Shown: in pieces, positions 1 to 9,295 of the stretch | Position numbering within the stretch: position 1 is the first letter of the stretch | How the letters are laid out: every line of letters begins with the position of its first letter | Assembly: GCA_023807065.1 (NCBI GenBank) | Contig: JAJJLU010000015.1 | Span: 1-50,637 of the forward strand | From: Isotricha intestinalis | Lineage: Eukaryota; Ciliophora; Litostomatea; Vestibuliferida; Isotrichidae | DNA length: 50,637 nucleotides | Reading direction: 5' to 3' | Notes under the pieces: generated by a model | Told to the model about the DNA's origin: nothing | Database searches by the model: none | The model's input: the letters and a program-made list of their open reading frames with translations, nothing else | Position numbers and translations under genes: made by a program

Positions 1-33
1 CCCAATCCCCAATCCCCAATCCCCAATCCCCAA
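1..33. repeat. Left telomere, (CCCCAAT)n
   Basis: The window begins with tandem CCCCAAT: one copy lacking its first C, three full copies and a final CCCCAA, ending just before unique sequence. The right end carries the reverse complement, so this is a true chromosome end and not an internal repeat. The unit is related to, but different from, the C4A2 of Tetrahymena and the C4A4 of hypotrichs. Confidence 0.95.
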
Positions 34-165
34 CCTTCTCCTCTTTCTTTTTATTTTTTTTATTTATTTTTCAGTTTTTATTTTTATTGTGATTTATTTT
101 TTATATTTTTAATATGTTTTAAAATCAATTTTTTAAAAGATTATATTTTTATATATAATTTCTTT
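34..165. other. Left subtelomeric spacer
   Basis: About 130 bp of T-rich DNA lies between the telomere and the stop codon of the first gene, which is read toward the telomere. No open frame or repeat family is visible. The gene's 3' untranslated region must end within this stretch. Confidence 0.6.
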
Positions 166-2367
166 TTAAAAATCTATATCATTAAATTCACTATCTCTTA
201 TTTCAGATGTTATTTGAAAGCCATTTTTATTATTTGAAGCATCTTTTTTATTACATCTACCATCATCAATTATATAATGAGTTACTGTCATAATATTATT
301 ATCTTTATTACTCTCTAAAGTTTTATTATGAAAAGAAAAATTGTCATTATCATGAGAATTTGTCTTTTCAAAAGGATTTTCTTCTTTTATTATACCTAAA
401 TTATCATTTTTAATACTTTCACCTCTTACTCTATAATTTGCATATAATTCTTTTAATGTATTTGATTGAAATTTATTTTCTTCAATTGAATTCAAAGAAT
501 TAGATACTTTTTCTTGAATATTTTGAATTTCTTGTTTATTTTTAAATTCATGTAATTTTGAAATTTTTAAAGAATTTTTATATATTTCATTATTATTATT
601 TGAACTTTGAGTGTTTTTACTATTATATTCATTAATATTAAAATCTCCAAAACTAGTGCAATCCTTCATTGTATATGATATTTGATTTTGTTGAGGATTT
701 GAATTAAATCTTGAAGTAAAATTAGATTTTTCACTTAAATTCGAATATGAGATGCAATTAGATGGAGTGAATTTTTTATTTTTTTCTTCTTCATTATCTT
801 CTTCATTAATATTAAAACTTTCATTTACTAAATGATTATGATTAATATTATTATTGAAAATATCATTATTATTAATATTTAATGGATTATATTCTATTAT
901 TGAATTTTTATTCATTTTTGTTTCTTTTTTTGAATTAGGAGAAATATTTTTTTTTTTATCTATATTTTGAGTGTTTATTTTTTGATAACTCTTTTTAAAA
1001 TTTCCATTTATATTTTCATTTGAAATATCTAATTCAAATATTTTATTCTTGTTACTTAAATTTTGCTTTGATTTTTTATTTGGTTCTTTTTTATTTTTAC
1101 TTTTATTTAACTTTTCTATTCCCATTTTAGGGGAATGTAGTGGAGTTAAATTAAATTTTTCATATAAAGGATTAACAAATTTTTTTTTTTTTGGAGAGAT
1201 ACTTTCTTTTCTTATTGGAGAAATATTATTTTTTTCAACATTTTTAATTATATTATCAAATGAAAAATCTCTATTTTTATTAATCTTGTTATTTTTCTTA
1301 TTTTGATTCATAATTTTTATATTTAAATTATCGGATGTTAAATTATTAGTTCGTTTCCCAATATTATCTTTTTTCATTTTCATCATAACATAAGAATTAT
1401 TAATATTTAAATCATTATTCCTTTGTTTAATAATACTTTGATTATTTGAATAATTAGTTGATTCTGATTTTGGAGATTGTAAATTTTTATGTAAATTAAA
1501 ATATTTTATTGTATCTGGTTGTGGACTTTTCATAGGAGAACAAGCAATATTTCTAGAAGGAGAAATATTACTATTATTTTTAATTATATTTTCATTTTTA
1601 TTATTATTAATATCTTTAGGAGAATTATTTCTTTCAATTGATCTAACTTTTCTAGGTTGAGTTTTAATTTGAATTTTATTAATATTCTGAGATTTTGGTG
1701 AATTTGATTTTTTATGCTTTTGATTAAAAACATAAATTTTTCCTATTTTATAATTTTCAAGTTTATTATTATTATCAAGTCTCGTATAAACTATATTATT
1801 TTTTTCTTTTGAAGAAGAATTTTTAAAATCTTCTTTTTTCCCAATTTTTACCATTTTCATTTGTTTATTATGATTTGAATATTGTTTGTTTGATGTTTGA
1901 GATAAATTAACTTGAAATTCATTTTTATCACTATTTTCTATTGATATATTAAGTGATGTTTCATTATTTTCTTTTTTATTATTATTCTTAGATTTAATTA
2001 TATTTTTATTAATTTTTGGTGATTTCATTTTATTTTGATTTAGATTAAGAATATTATTATACAATATCTCTTCTTCAGAATTATAATTATTTTCCATATC
2101 TGACTGAATATTTTTATCTAATAAATCACCTATCATTTGAGTAAATTTTATTTCTTGATTTAAATGAGAATTATTATTATTTAAAATTGAATTTGAATTA
2201 AAAAAATTTAAATTTGTTGATTTATTAATTCTATCTATAAAGATTCTATTTATTGTATTTGAAAAAAAAGGAATTAAAACTGAATCATCATTTAAATTAA
2301 AAGACATATTAGAAATATTTGGTTCAAAACTTCTTATTGAAACTTCTTTAAAATTTGTATTTCCCAT
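166..2367 (-). CDS. Asn/Lys/Ser-rich low-complexity protein, 733 aa
   Basis: Not recognised. The 733-residue product is dominated by Asn, Lys, Ser and Ile, with no membrane segment or obvious globular fold. It contains many Ser-Pro sites (SPK, SPR, SPM, SPI), clustered around residues 220-420, which are typical targets of proline-directed kinases; phosphorylation is inferred. The first residues are MGNTNF, so N-myristoylation is conceivable, but Phe at position 6 is unfavourable. The chosen start is the first ATG of the frame, and no short upstream exon was found. The gene is transcribed toward the left telomere, the stop is TAA, and it is the most distal gene on this end. It could be a cytoskeletal or scaffold protein, but nothing in the sequence proves it. 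Confidence 0.7.
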   Translation of the reverse strand: MGNTNFKEVSIRSFEPNISNMSFNLNDDSVLIPFFSNTINRIFIDRINKSTNLNFFNSNSILNNNNSHLNQEIKFTQMIGDLLDKNIQSDMENNYNSEEEILYNNILNLNQNKMKSPKINKNIIKSKNNNKKENNETSLNISIENSDKNEFQVNLSQTSNKQYSNHNKQMKMVKIGKKEDFKNSSSKEKNNIVYTRLDNNNKLENYKIGKIYVFNQKHKKSNSPKSQNINKIQIKTQPRKVRSIERNNSPKDINNNKNENIIKNNSNISPSRNIACSPMKSPQPDTIKYFNLHKNLQSPKSESTNYSNNQSIIKQRNNDLNINNSYVMMKMKKDNIGKRTNNLTSDNLNIKIMNQNKKNNKINKNRDFSFDNIIKNVEKNNISPIRKESISPKKKKFVNPLYEKFNLTPLHSPKMGIEKLNKSKNKKEPNKKSKQNLSNKNKIFELDISNENINGNFKKSYQKINTQNIDKKKNISPNSKKETKMNKNSIIEYNPLNINNNDIFNNNINHNHLVNESFNINEEDNEEEKNKKFTPSNCISYSNLSEKSNFTSRFNSNPQQNQISYTMKDCTSFGDFNINEYNSKNTQSSNNNNEIYKNSLKISKLHEFKNKQEIQNIQEKVSNSLNSIEENKFQSNTLKELYANYRVRGESIKNDNLGIIKEENPFEKTNSHDNDNFSFHNKTLESNKDNNIMTVTHYIIDDGRCNKKDASNNKNGFQITSEIRDSEFNDIDF

Positions 2368-2478
2368 TTTAAATTTTAATGATTAAATTATATAATCTTT
2401 TATTACATTAATTAATTTTTTTTATTTATTTTAAAGAGAAATTTAAATAAGAATTATAATTAAAAACTTTTATTTCAT

Positions 2479-3645
2479 TTAATTTGATTTATAACTTAAA
2501 AAATTAGAACCACTTAAACTAGAATTATTGATATTTGAATTCCTATAAGTAATGAAATTATTAATCATTGATTTTGTATTTACAAAAAGATTTTTCATTT
2601 TATTTTGATTTTTTAATGATTTTAATTTAGAACTAGAAATTTTTTTAGATATATTTCTGTTTTTAATAGTTGTAGAATATTTTAAATTTGATACTTTATT
2701 TTTAGAATTTGTTGTTGAAGAAGGCTCAATAATTTTTTTTATTGGAGATAATAAATTTCTAAAACTATTTTCATATAAATCTTTAGCTTTAGTAATATAA
2801 AATTCAGATTTATATCTTCTATGTTTATTTTTAAAATTAGATTGAATTTCTAATATATTTTCTTTATTATTATTTTGAATTCTATTTGTATAAGAAGTAG
2901 TAGAAATTTTAATAGGATTTCTTATATTTTCTATTATTATAGGATTGTTATTTATACAATTATTAGTATTTGATAAATTTAAACTATTTGTATTATCTAA
3001 TTTTTTTTTTTTATTTGATGAATTGTTTATATTTGAACTTATATCATTTATATTTATACTTGAATTTGAATTTTTTTGCTTTTTTTTTGAATTATTTTTC
3101 AATTCTTTTATTTTATTTTCATATTTCTGTTTTATTATTATAATTTCATTTTTTAATTCTTTTTCTATTTTATTTTTATTTTCTAATTCTTTTTCATAAT
3201 TAATAATCGCTTTTTTTAAATTTGAATTTTCTGCTTTTAAAATAATAATTTCATTTTCTTTTCTATCATTAATAATAAATTGTCCATTTTCAACAATAAC
3301 ATTAGTTATTTTTTTTAATCTTTCATATTCTTCATCTCTTATTAATAATGCTTTCATTTTATTTTCTAAAGCATCTTTTTGTAATCTAAACATATATTCA
3401 TTTTTAATATGATATCTTAATTGCATTTCTGTTTTTTGCAGTAAAGGTTCATAAAAATTAATTTGATTTTTTATAAAATTTAAAAGTGATGTATTAATAT
3501 TAGTTAATATATTATCAATTACTGATATTTTATTAATTGAAATTTTATCAAATGAATTATGAAGTACTTGTGAAATTTTTTTAAAATCTTCATTCATTTC
3601 TTTCACAAAATTGAAATAATAATTTTCATTTACATTTTCAATCAT
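2479..3645 (-). CDS. Coiled-coil protein, 388 aa, unknown function
   Basis: Not recognised. The first 190 residues are predicted by eye to be helical, with charged heptad-like stretches rich in Lys, Glu, Ile and Leu between about residues 75 and 190 (for example KKAIINYEKELENKNKIEK). The second half is a Ser/Asn-rich, basic, probably disordered tail. There is no signal peptide or membrane segment. The first Met lies in MIENVNENYYF, with an A+T-rich leader upstream, and the stop is TAA. It lies 111 bp upstream of the next gene on the same strand, but both appear to have their own leaders. A structural role such as cytoskeleton binding is possible but unproven. Confidence 0.7.
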   Translation of the reverse strand: MIENVNENYYFNFVKEMNEDFKKISQVLHNSFDKISINKISVIDNILTNINTSLLNFIKNQINFYEPLLQKTEMQLRYHIKNEYMFRLQKDALENKMKALLIRDEEYERLKKITNVIVENGQFIINDRKENEIIILKAENSNLKKAIINYEKELENKNKIEKELKNEIIIIKQKYENKIKELKNNSKKKQKNSNSSININDISSNINNSSNKKKKLDNTNSLNLSNTNNCINNNPIIIENIRNPIKISTTSYTNRIQNNNKENILEIQSNFKNKHRRYKSEFYITKAKDLYENSFRNLLSPIKKIIEPSSTTNSKNKVSNLKYSTTIKNRNISKKISSSKLKSLKNQNKMKNLFVNTKSMINNFITYRNSNINNSSLSGSNFLSYKSN

Positions 3646-3781
3646 TATTCAATTAATTTAAATTGTTAATAATTAAATTTAAAAATTTCAATTTTTATAA
3701 TTAAATAACAATAATATTATTTAATATTTAAATATCAATAAAAATAGTATTCATATTCTCATAATATATATAATTAAAATT

Positions 3782-4501
3782 TTAATTTTTATTTTTATTT
3801 TTTTCTATAATTGCCACTTTTTCTTTTAAAATTTGGTAAATACTTTTCTCTTTAATAAATTTTTGTTTATATTTTTTTATTAATTTTTCACATTTATCAT
3901 CCCAAATTGTTCTTGGTAAAGAGATTCTTTTTTTAAATTTTTTTATTTTACTTTCATTTTCAATTGTCTTTTCTTCTCTTAAACTTTTTTTCAATTCACT
4001 TTTAAATCTAATAAGTTCTTTATTTTGTAAATTAACACTACTAATTATTCTACTTAATTTTGGATTTAAATTACGAATATTATAATTTAATTTTCTTTTT
4101 GGTATTTTTATCATTTCTTGTGTTGAATCAGATATATTTTGCAAACTTTTAGATTTATGTAATTTAAAATCTTGAAATATTGTTTTATAAAGAGGCTTTT
4201 TTTTCTCTTTACTTTTACTTTTTGTTTTAAAACAATTAAACATTGTTTTTAATATATCTTCATTTTTATCTAAAATTGGAGTAAATACCTTTGGCTTTAA
4301 TAGTTTTTTATAATTTTTTATATTATATATTTTATAAAAATTAGTGTCGATATTATTTTTTCCATTTGTTTTTTCATTAGAAAAATAATCTGAAGAATAA
4401 ATGAATTGAAATTTATCTATTAATTCTTTTTCTTCTTTTTGAAATCTTTTTTTCTTAATTTGATAATTCGAAAAAATAAAAGGTAAATTATTCCTTTTCA
4501 T
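3782..4501 (-). CDS. Basic protein of unknown function, 239 aa
   Basis: Not recognised. A strongly basic 239-residue protein with little low-complexity sequence, so probably more conserved than its two left neighbours. The central part (KIPKRKLNYNIRNLNPKLSR) and the end (RTIWDDKCEKLIKKYKQKFI, then a helical KEKVAIIEKNKNKN tail) look like charged helices. No signal peptide, transmembrane segment or metal-binding cluster is visible. It is divergent from the gene at 4628, separated by only 126 bp, so the two start regions share one short promoter space. Confidence 0.65.
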   Translation of the reverse strand: MKRNNLPFIFSNYQIKKKRFQKEEKELIDKFQFIYSSDYFSNEKTNGKNNIDTNFYKIYNIKNYKKLLKPKVFTPILDKNEDILKTMFNCFKTKSKSKEKKKPLYKTIFQDFKLHKSKSLQNISDSTQEMIKIPKRKLNYNIRNLNPKLSRIISSVNLQNKELIRFKSELKKSLREEKTIENESKIKKFKKRISLPRTIWDDKCEKLIKKYKQKFIKEKSIYQILKEKVAIIEKNKNKN

Positions 4502-4627
4502 TTAATGAGATAATTAAACTAATTTAAAAAATAAATTATTATTTTTTAAAAAATGCATTAATAAATAAAAATCAGTATAAGAATGAAATAAATATATAAA
4601 GCAATATAATTAATTCATTTAAAAAAG
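4502..4627. promoter_or_regulatory. Divergent intergenic promoter region
   Basis: These 126 bp separate two start codons pointing away from each other (4501 on the minus strand, 4628 on the plus strand). Both leaders and any promoters must lie here. It is A+T rich and no specific element could be defined. Confidence 0.4.
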
Positions 4628-5830
4628 ATGGAAAGAGTTTCAAATTTAGTATCTCCATCATATATTGTATCAACTATTAAAAATGTTTCAATAAATTCTG
4701 ATTTAACTTTAGAAAAAATTGAAGAATTAATGTCTGAAATTGAAAAAGCTTCAAAATCAATAATTATTCCAGTTTTAAAAATAGAAAAAAAAATGAAATT
4801 TAAATTAAATTCTTTTTCTCAAAATTACAAAGAAATAAAAGAAAAGAGTTATAATGCAATAAAAGAAATAAATATGAATGAAGATGATAAAACAGATACA
4901 ATGAATATAACAGATATTCAATTAAATCAGAAAAATGCAATTGAACATGAAAAATTAATAAAATTATATGAAGATATAACAAAAAGAATAAAATTATTTA
5001 TTAATTTATATAATTCTAATGAATTTAATACATTAATAAAAGACTTTGACTCAATTATAAATGACGATGAAATATTTAATAAAAGTGATATGGAAGATAT
5101 AGAAAAAATAGATAAAGACAATTTTAAAATGAAGAAAAATAGAAATATAAAAAAACCAAATTCAAATTCAAATAAAAATAAGAAAATAAAAAAGAGATTA
5201 TCATTATCAAAAGAAAAGAAAATAAATTCAGCAAATAGAAGGAAAAAAGTAGATAAAGATTTATTAGAAGTTCTTCAAAATAACTTTCCAACTTCAAATT
5301 ATGTTCAAAAAATATCAAAAACATTTTTAAGAAGAAGATTATATAAAAAAGAAATATATAAACATGAATTTATATATAATAAAGATGGAACATATAACGA
5401 TGAAAGAATAAGAAGTTCAGGTGAAAGTACAGTTTATAAATATGGAAAAATAATATTTAACTTTTTAAATAATGATTTTAGTAAAATGGAAAATTTAGAA
5501 GAATTTATGATTGGTTATTTAAAACAAGCTTTCTTTAAACAAGAATTTAATAATGAAATTATTGCTGGTAAAATTAATCTTCCTTTAAATGATTTATTAA
5601 ATAAAGTTTTTAAAAATGATATTTTAAGAAAAGATTTTAATGTTGAAAAAGTAGAAATTAATTTTTTTGAATTTTATGAAGAATTAGTTTCTGAATTTAA
5701 TCCTAAAGAAAGTAATGTTAGAATTGAAAATTGTGATGATAAAACTTTAAAAAATTTATTAGATGATTGGAATATGTTAAAGCAAGTCAGAGAGTTTGTT
5801 GATAAATGTAAAAAAGAAGGATTAAGATAA
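4628..5830 (+). CDS. Helical protein of unknown function, 400 aa
   Basis: Not recognised. The N-terminal 150 residues look like an alpha-helical bundle, with repeated Ile/Leu spacing (EKIEELMSEIEKASKSIIIP) and an acidic stretch. A very basic Lys/Asn-rich linker follows at about residues 168-210. The C-terminal 190 residues look globular and are the least repetitive part, including FLRRRLYKKEIYKHEFIYNK, DERIRSSGESTVYKYG and the end DWNMLKQVREFVDKCKKEGL. No membrane segment or signal peptide is present. The first ATG is used, preceded by an A-rich leader, and the stop is TAA. The stretch before 4628 gives no sign of an extra exon. Confidence 0.7.
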   Translation: MERVSNLVSPSYIVSTIKNVSINSDLTLEKIEELMSEIEKASKSIIIPVLKIEKKMKFKLNSFSQNYKEIKEKSYNAIKEINMNEDDKTDTMNITDIQLNQKNAIEHEKLIKLYEDITKRIKLFINLYNSNEFNTLIKDFDSIINDDEIFNKSDMEDIEKIDKDNFKMKKNRNIKKPNSNSNKNKKIKKRLSLSKEKKINSANRRKKVDKDLLEVLQNNFPTSNYVQKISKTFLRRRLYKKEIYKHEFIYNKDGTYNDERIRSSGESTVYKYGKIIFNFLNNDFSKMENLEEFMIGYLKQAFFKQEFNNEIIAGKINLPLNDLLNKVFKNDILRKDFNVEKVEINFFEFYEELVSEFNPKESNVRIENCDDKTLKNLLDDWNMLKQVREFVDKCKKEGLR

Positions 5831-6021
5831 TTTTTTTTATTTCAATATTAATTTTTAATTCTTTGTTTTCATAAATTCACAATAATTATTTCTTTTTAAT
5901 AATTAATTTTTTTTATAATTATAATATTGTAAATAAAATTTTTTTACATTATTTAATTATTTTTATTGCTGAGTTATATTCATAATAGAATTTATCTTAT
6001 TTTATTGAAAATAATAAATAA

Positions 6022-6724
6022 ATGTCGCAAGAACAATTTCTTGAACTAAAGTAAAACTAATTATTAATTAAATAGAGATTTACAGATTAAAATGAATTTA
6101 GATTTTCAAAATTATATTCAAAAATCAAAAGAATATTTTTTCAGTATTTCAAATAAATTTAACTTCTTAACTTTAAGTTTAAACTATCTACATAAAAAAA
6201 GAATATATCAACCTTATTTATATTTAAAATCAAATATATATAATCATTCAAATATAAATAATATAAATACAAAATCAAAAATTCCAAACGAAAAAAAAAA
6301 TTATTCTTCATCTACAATTTTAAAAAAGGAAAAAATAATAAGAACAGTAAAAAATAAAAAAATAGTTTATTGCCAAGGAAATTTTAATACACAATATCCT
6401 TCAAATTTATTAAATGAATTTAAGACATCAACAATAAATTTAAATGAAGAAAAAGAAGAAAAAGTTTTTAATATAAATAGAGGACAAAGAGGAAGTAAAT
6501 ATAGAGGAGTTTCAAAAAATGGAAATCAATGGCAAGTTTTAATTATGATAAATAAGAAAAAAAGATATATTGGAAACTATAAAAATGAAGAAGAAGCTGC
6601 AAGTTCTTATGATATTGTTGCTATTCAAAATCATGGCAATAAAGCTAAAACTAATTTTTATTATACTCCTGAACAAATTATTAAAATCAAAAATATGAAA
6701 AATTCTATTAATCATTGGAATTAA
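6022..6724 (+). CDS. AP2/ERF-type DNA-binding domain protein, spliced, 225 aa
   Basis: Two exons, 6022-6050 and 6076-6724, flank a 25-nt GTA...TAG intron. The first exon encodes MSQEQFLELK and joins in frame to DLQIKMNLDF. Without it the frame would start at the internal Met at 6092. Residues roughly 150-215 form an AP2 domain: SKYRGVSKNGNQWQVLI (the YRG element), then KKKRYIGNYKNEEEAASSYD and a final helix region ending NFYY. The AP2 fold binds DNA with a three-stranded sheet; in plants and apicomplexans such proteins are transcription factors, and in ciliates they are common but little studied. The N-terminal half is basic and Asn-rich. Nuclear DNA binding is the likely role. The domain call is strong; the targets are unknown. 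Confidence 0.85.
6051..6075 (+). other. 25-nt intron in the AP2 gene
   Basis: This starts GTAAAACTAA and ends TTAAATAG. Removing it joins codon remnant AA to A, giving Lys, and restores one frame from the ATG at 6022 through the AP2 domain. Left unspliced, the 6022 frame reaches a TAA inside the intron. Confidence 0.85.
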
Positions 6725-7078
6725 TTTTAAAATAAATTATGATATTTGTTTTATTTTTAGTTTTTTTGTAAAAAATATAGAAATTATTTAATATATCGTG
6801 TAAAAAAATGTATAATTTATGTTATTTTGGCCTTTTAATCTTAATATTTTATTGGGTTATTTTTTGTTCATGTATTATTATTCATTTAATTAAGGTAAAT
6901 AAAAATATTTCGATAAAAATTTTATATTTAAAGTTATCATTTTTTGAATAATTTTTAAAAATTTTTTTTTTTAAAATAAATATCTTTTTAATATTTCAAA
7001 ATACGATAAACTAAGAAAAGTAAAAAAAAACAAATAAATAAATAAAAAAAATAAAAAAGCAAAACCATAATAATTTCT
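6725..7078. other. Intergenic region between convergent genes
   Basis: 354 bp between the 3' ends of the AP2 gene and the phosphodiesterase gene. It is A+T rich and holds one short hydrophobic reading frame (6808-6951, listed separately). No RNA gene or repeat could be recognised. Confidence 0.5.
6808..6951 (+). CDS. Possible 47-aa membrane peptide (doubtful)
   Basis: A frame of 47 codons encodes a peptide starting MYNLCYFGLLILIFYWVIF, a single strongly hydrophobic helix, followed by a short basic tail and TAA. The surrounding DNA has slightly more G and C than the typical spacer here. Random frames of this size are common in A+T-rich DNA, and U-rich codons give hydrophobic residues by chance, so the call is weak. 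It could equally be part of the AP2 gene's 3' region. Confidence 0.15.
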   Translation: MYNLCYFGLLILIFYWVIFCSCIIIHLIKVNKNISIKILYLKLSFFE

Positions 7079-9025
7079 TTACTTAGGTTTTTTAACAATA
7101 ATCAATTTAGGTTTTCCCCAATTTGCAGTAAAATGTTTTTTATTATTACTACTTAAATAATCATTTTCATTTTCCTTTTTATCTCTTGAAGTCCAACCAG
7201 TTAATCTATGTTTTTCAACTAATTTTTGCCATTCATTTAAATTGATTTTAGCATTTTCCATTGTATAATTTAAAGTAGGAAACATAGTAACAAGAATATC
7301 AAAAGTAGGTAAAATAAATCCTTTAATAAAACCAACTTGTGAAGAAGGAATATCATGACCAACTCTATCACATAAAAAACTAACAGGTAAATTCATACTT
7401 TTTTCTTTATCACCTTGTAACCAAAATTCATTTGTTAATAATTCTACCCAATGAATTGATATTTTAAATAATTTTGTATTATGTGCTAAATCAGCAGCAT
7501 GAATTAAATAATCTAATAATGATTGTTGTTCTTCAAATTGAGTCTTTGGATTCTTACTTAATAATTCAAATTTTTTATTTTCTATAATATTATCTTTATT
7601 TTCAAATAATTCATTTGGAATTTTTGCTTGAATTACTGTCATTATTTTACTGTGATTTACCATATCCGTTGCTAATATTTCACTTATCATTCTTTTTCTT
7701 ATTAATTTATAATCACTATCACTTAATTTTTCAAAAATATTATTTTCATCAACTTTAATAGTTCTAAATAATTTAGCACAATGATAATTTTCTAAACAAC
7801 TAATATCATTATAAGTGATTGCCATATCTGAAGAAGAATTAATTTGGAAATTATTATTTAAACCAGGATGAGCAATATCATGTCCTAAAGCAGCAATAAA
7901 AATACTTAATAAATCTAAAACTTTAGTTTGTCCAACTTCTTCAATATTACTATTTAAAAAGAATAAACATATTGTTTGAGTAACATCAGAACCATGAATT
8001 GAATTATGATATTGAACTGTAGTATAATATTGATTTGAAACACTAATTAAAAAAGATTCTAATTTATAAGTTTGAATTATTTTATCATTATTTAAACCAA
8101 ATTCTTCTAAAATTAATTTACCCATTATAGGTAAAACATTAGCATGACCTACAATTTTTTTTAATTCAAAAATATTAAATTCTTTATCAAATACTTTTCT
8201 CAAATCAAAATTTGCTTTTGATAATAATGATTCTATAAATATGAATGAATTATTATGTTTTATTTCTGATGAACATGGTCTTATTTTATTAAATGAACGA
8301 CTATTAACATCATCTTTTTTTAAAGGAGAATTATATTTTCTTTTAAATAAATTATTTATTCTTTCATTTTGACTTTTAAAAGTTAAATCTGTTGATTTTA
8401 TTAAATTATTTAAATGAGAATTCATATGATTTTTCTTTGGGGATTTTTTCATTGGGTAATAATTTGGAGATGTTGATATATAATTATTATTATATTTCAT
8501 CATTTGCTTTAATGAATTTACAGATAATTTATTTGTATCATTTCCATTATTATTATAATTTATATTAATTTGTTGTCTTGGTAAATTATTACTACTAAAT
8601 TTCTTTTTCAATGAATTACCTTCATTAAAACTACTTTTAAGATTAAATTTCCTTTTCAATTTAAATGAAGGAATTGTTAATAATTCATTATTCATTTTAA
8701 AACTTTTTGAATTTATTAAATCTGTTTTTTTATTCATTTCAATTACTTCTTCATTATATTCAGAAACAAATTCTACAAATTGTTTAAAATCTTGATTTTC
8801 ATTTGAATATTTTTTTATTAATTCATTATCTTTTAATTCATATGTATACAATGAATGACTTGTAATAATTTTAATTACCCATTCTAAATCTCTAATTAAT
8901 TTTGTTTGGTTTTTACTCATCATATTTATGAACTTTTTTGCATCATTTATAATTGATAATACTTTCTCATATGGTGTTGTTATTATATTATTCCCTACTA
9001 TTATTTGATTATTTATTTCAGCCAT
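7079..9025 (-). CDS. Class I 3',5'-cyclic-nucleotide phosphodiesterase, 648 aa
   Basis: Hydrolyses cAMP and/or cGMP to the 5' nucleotide, ending cyclic-nucleotide signals. The C-terminal 350 residues form a PDEase_I catalytic domain. Visible are the metal-binding signature YHNSIHGSDVTQT (about residues 335-347), GHDIAHPGLNN (about 378) carrying the HD pair, and the later DLAHNTK (about 513), which supplies the last metal-binding Asp. The invariant Gln of the nucleotide pocket probably lies in SSQVGFIKGFILP. The N-terminal 280 residues are Asn/Ser/Lys-rich and lack GAF, PAS or membrane domains, so regulation is probably through this tail or partners. The substrate cannot be decided from sequence. 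The protein is likely soluble. It uses the first ATG and ends in TAA. Confidence 0.95.
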   Translation of the reverse strand: MAEINNQIIVGNNIITTPYEKVLSIINDAKKFINMMSKNQTKLIRDLEWVIKIITSHSLYTYELKDNELIKKYSNENQDFKQFVEFVSEYNEEVIEMNKKTDLINSKSFKMNNELLTIPSFKLKRKFNLKSSFNEGNSLKKKFSSNNLPRQQININYNNNGNDTNKLSVNSLKQMMKYNNNYISTSPNYYPMKKSPKKNHMNSHLNNLIKSTDLTFKSQNERINNLFKRKYNSPLKKDDVNSRSFNKIRPCSSEIKHNNSFIFIESLLSKANFDLRKVFDKEFNIFELKKIVGHANVLPIMGKLILEEFGLNNDKIIQTYKLESFLISVSNQYYTTVQYHNSIHGSDVTQTICLFFLNSNIEEVGQTKVLDLLSIFIAALGHDIAHPGLNNNFQINSSSDMAITYNDISCLENYHCAKLFRTIKVDENNIFEKLSDSDYKLIRKRMISEILATDMVNHSKIMTVIQAKIPNELFENKDNIIENKKFELLSKNPKTQFEEQQSLLDYLIHAADLAHNTKLFKISIHWVELLTNEFWLQGDKEKSMNLPVSFLCDRVGHDIPSSQVGFIKGFILPTFDILVTMFPTLNYTMENAKINLNEWQKLVEKHRLTGWTSRDKKENENDYLSSNNKKHFTANWGKPKLIIVKKPK

Positions 9026-9295
9026 TTTTGCTTTTTATGATATTTTTGATTTAGTTTTTTTTTAATTTAATTTTTTGTTTCTAATTAAAAATCATTAATT
9101 GAATAAAAATATTATAAAAATTTCATATTTTTAAGATTTATTATTATTTATATTTTTAAGAGCAAATAAATTAATGTAATATTTTTGAATGTTTCTTTTT
9201 TTATAATAATAAATAAATTTCAATGTTCATTAAAAAATATTTTAAAAATAAAAAATACATTAAATATTCTAAAATAAAAACCCTTCCAACAATTT

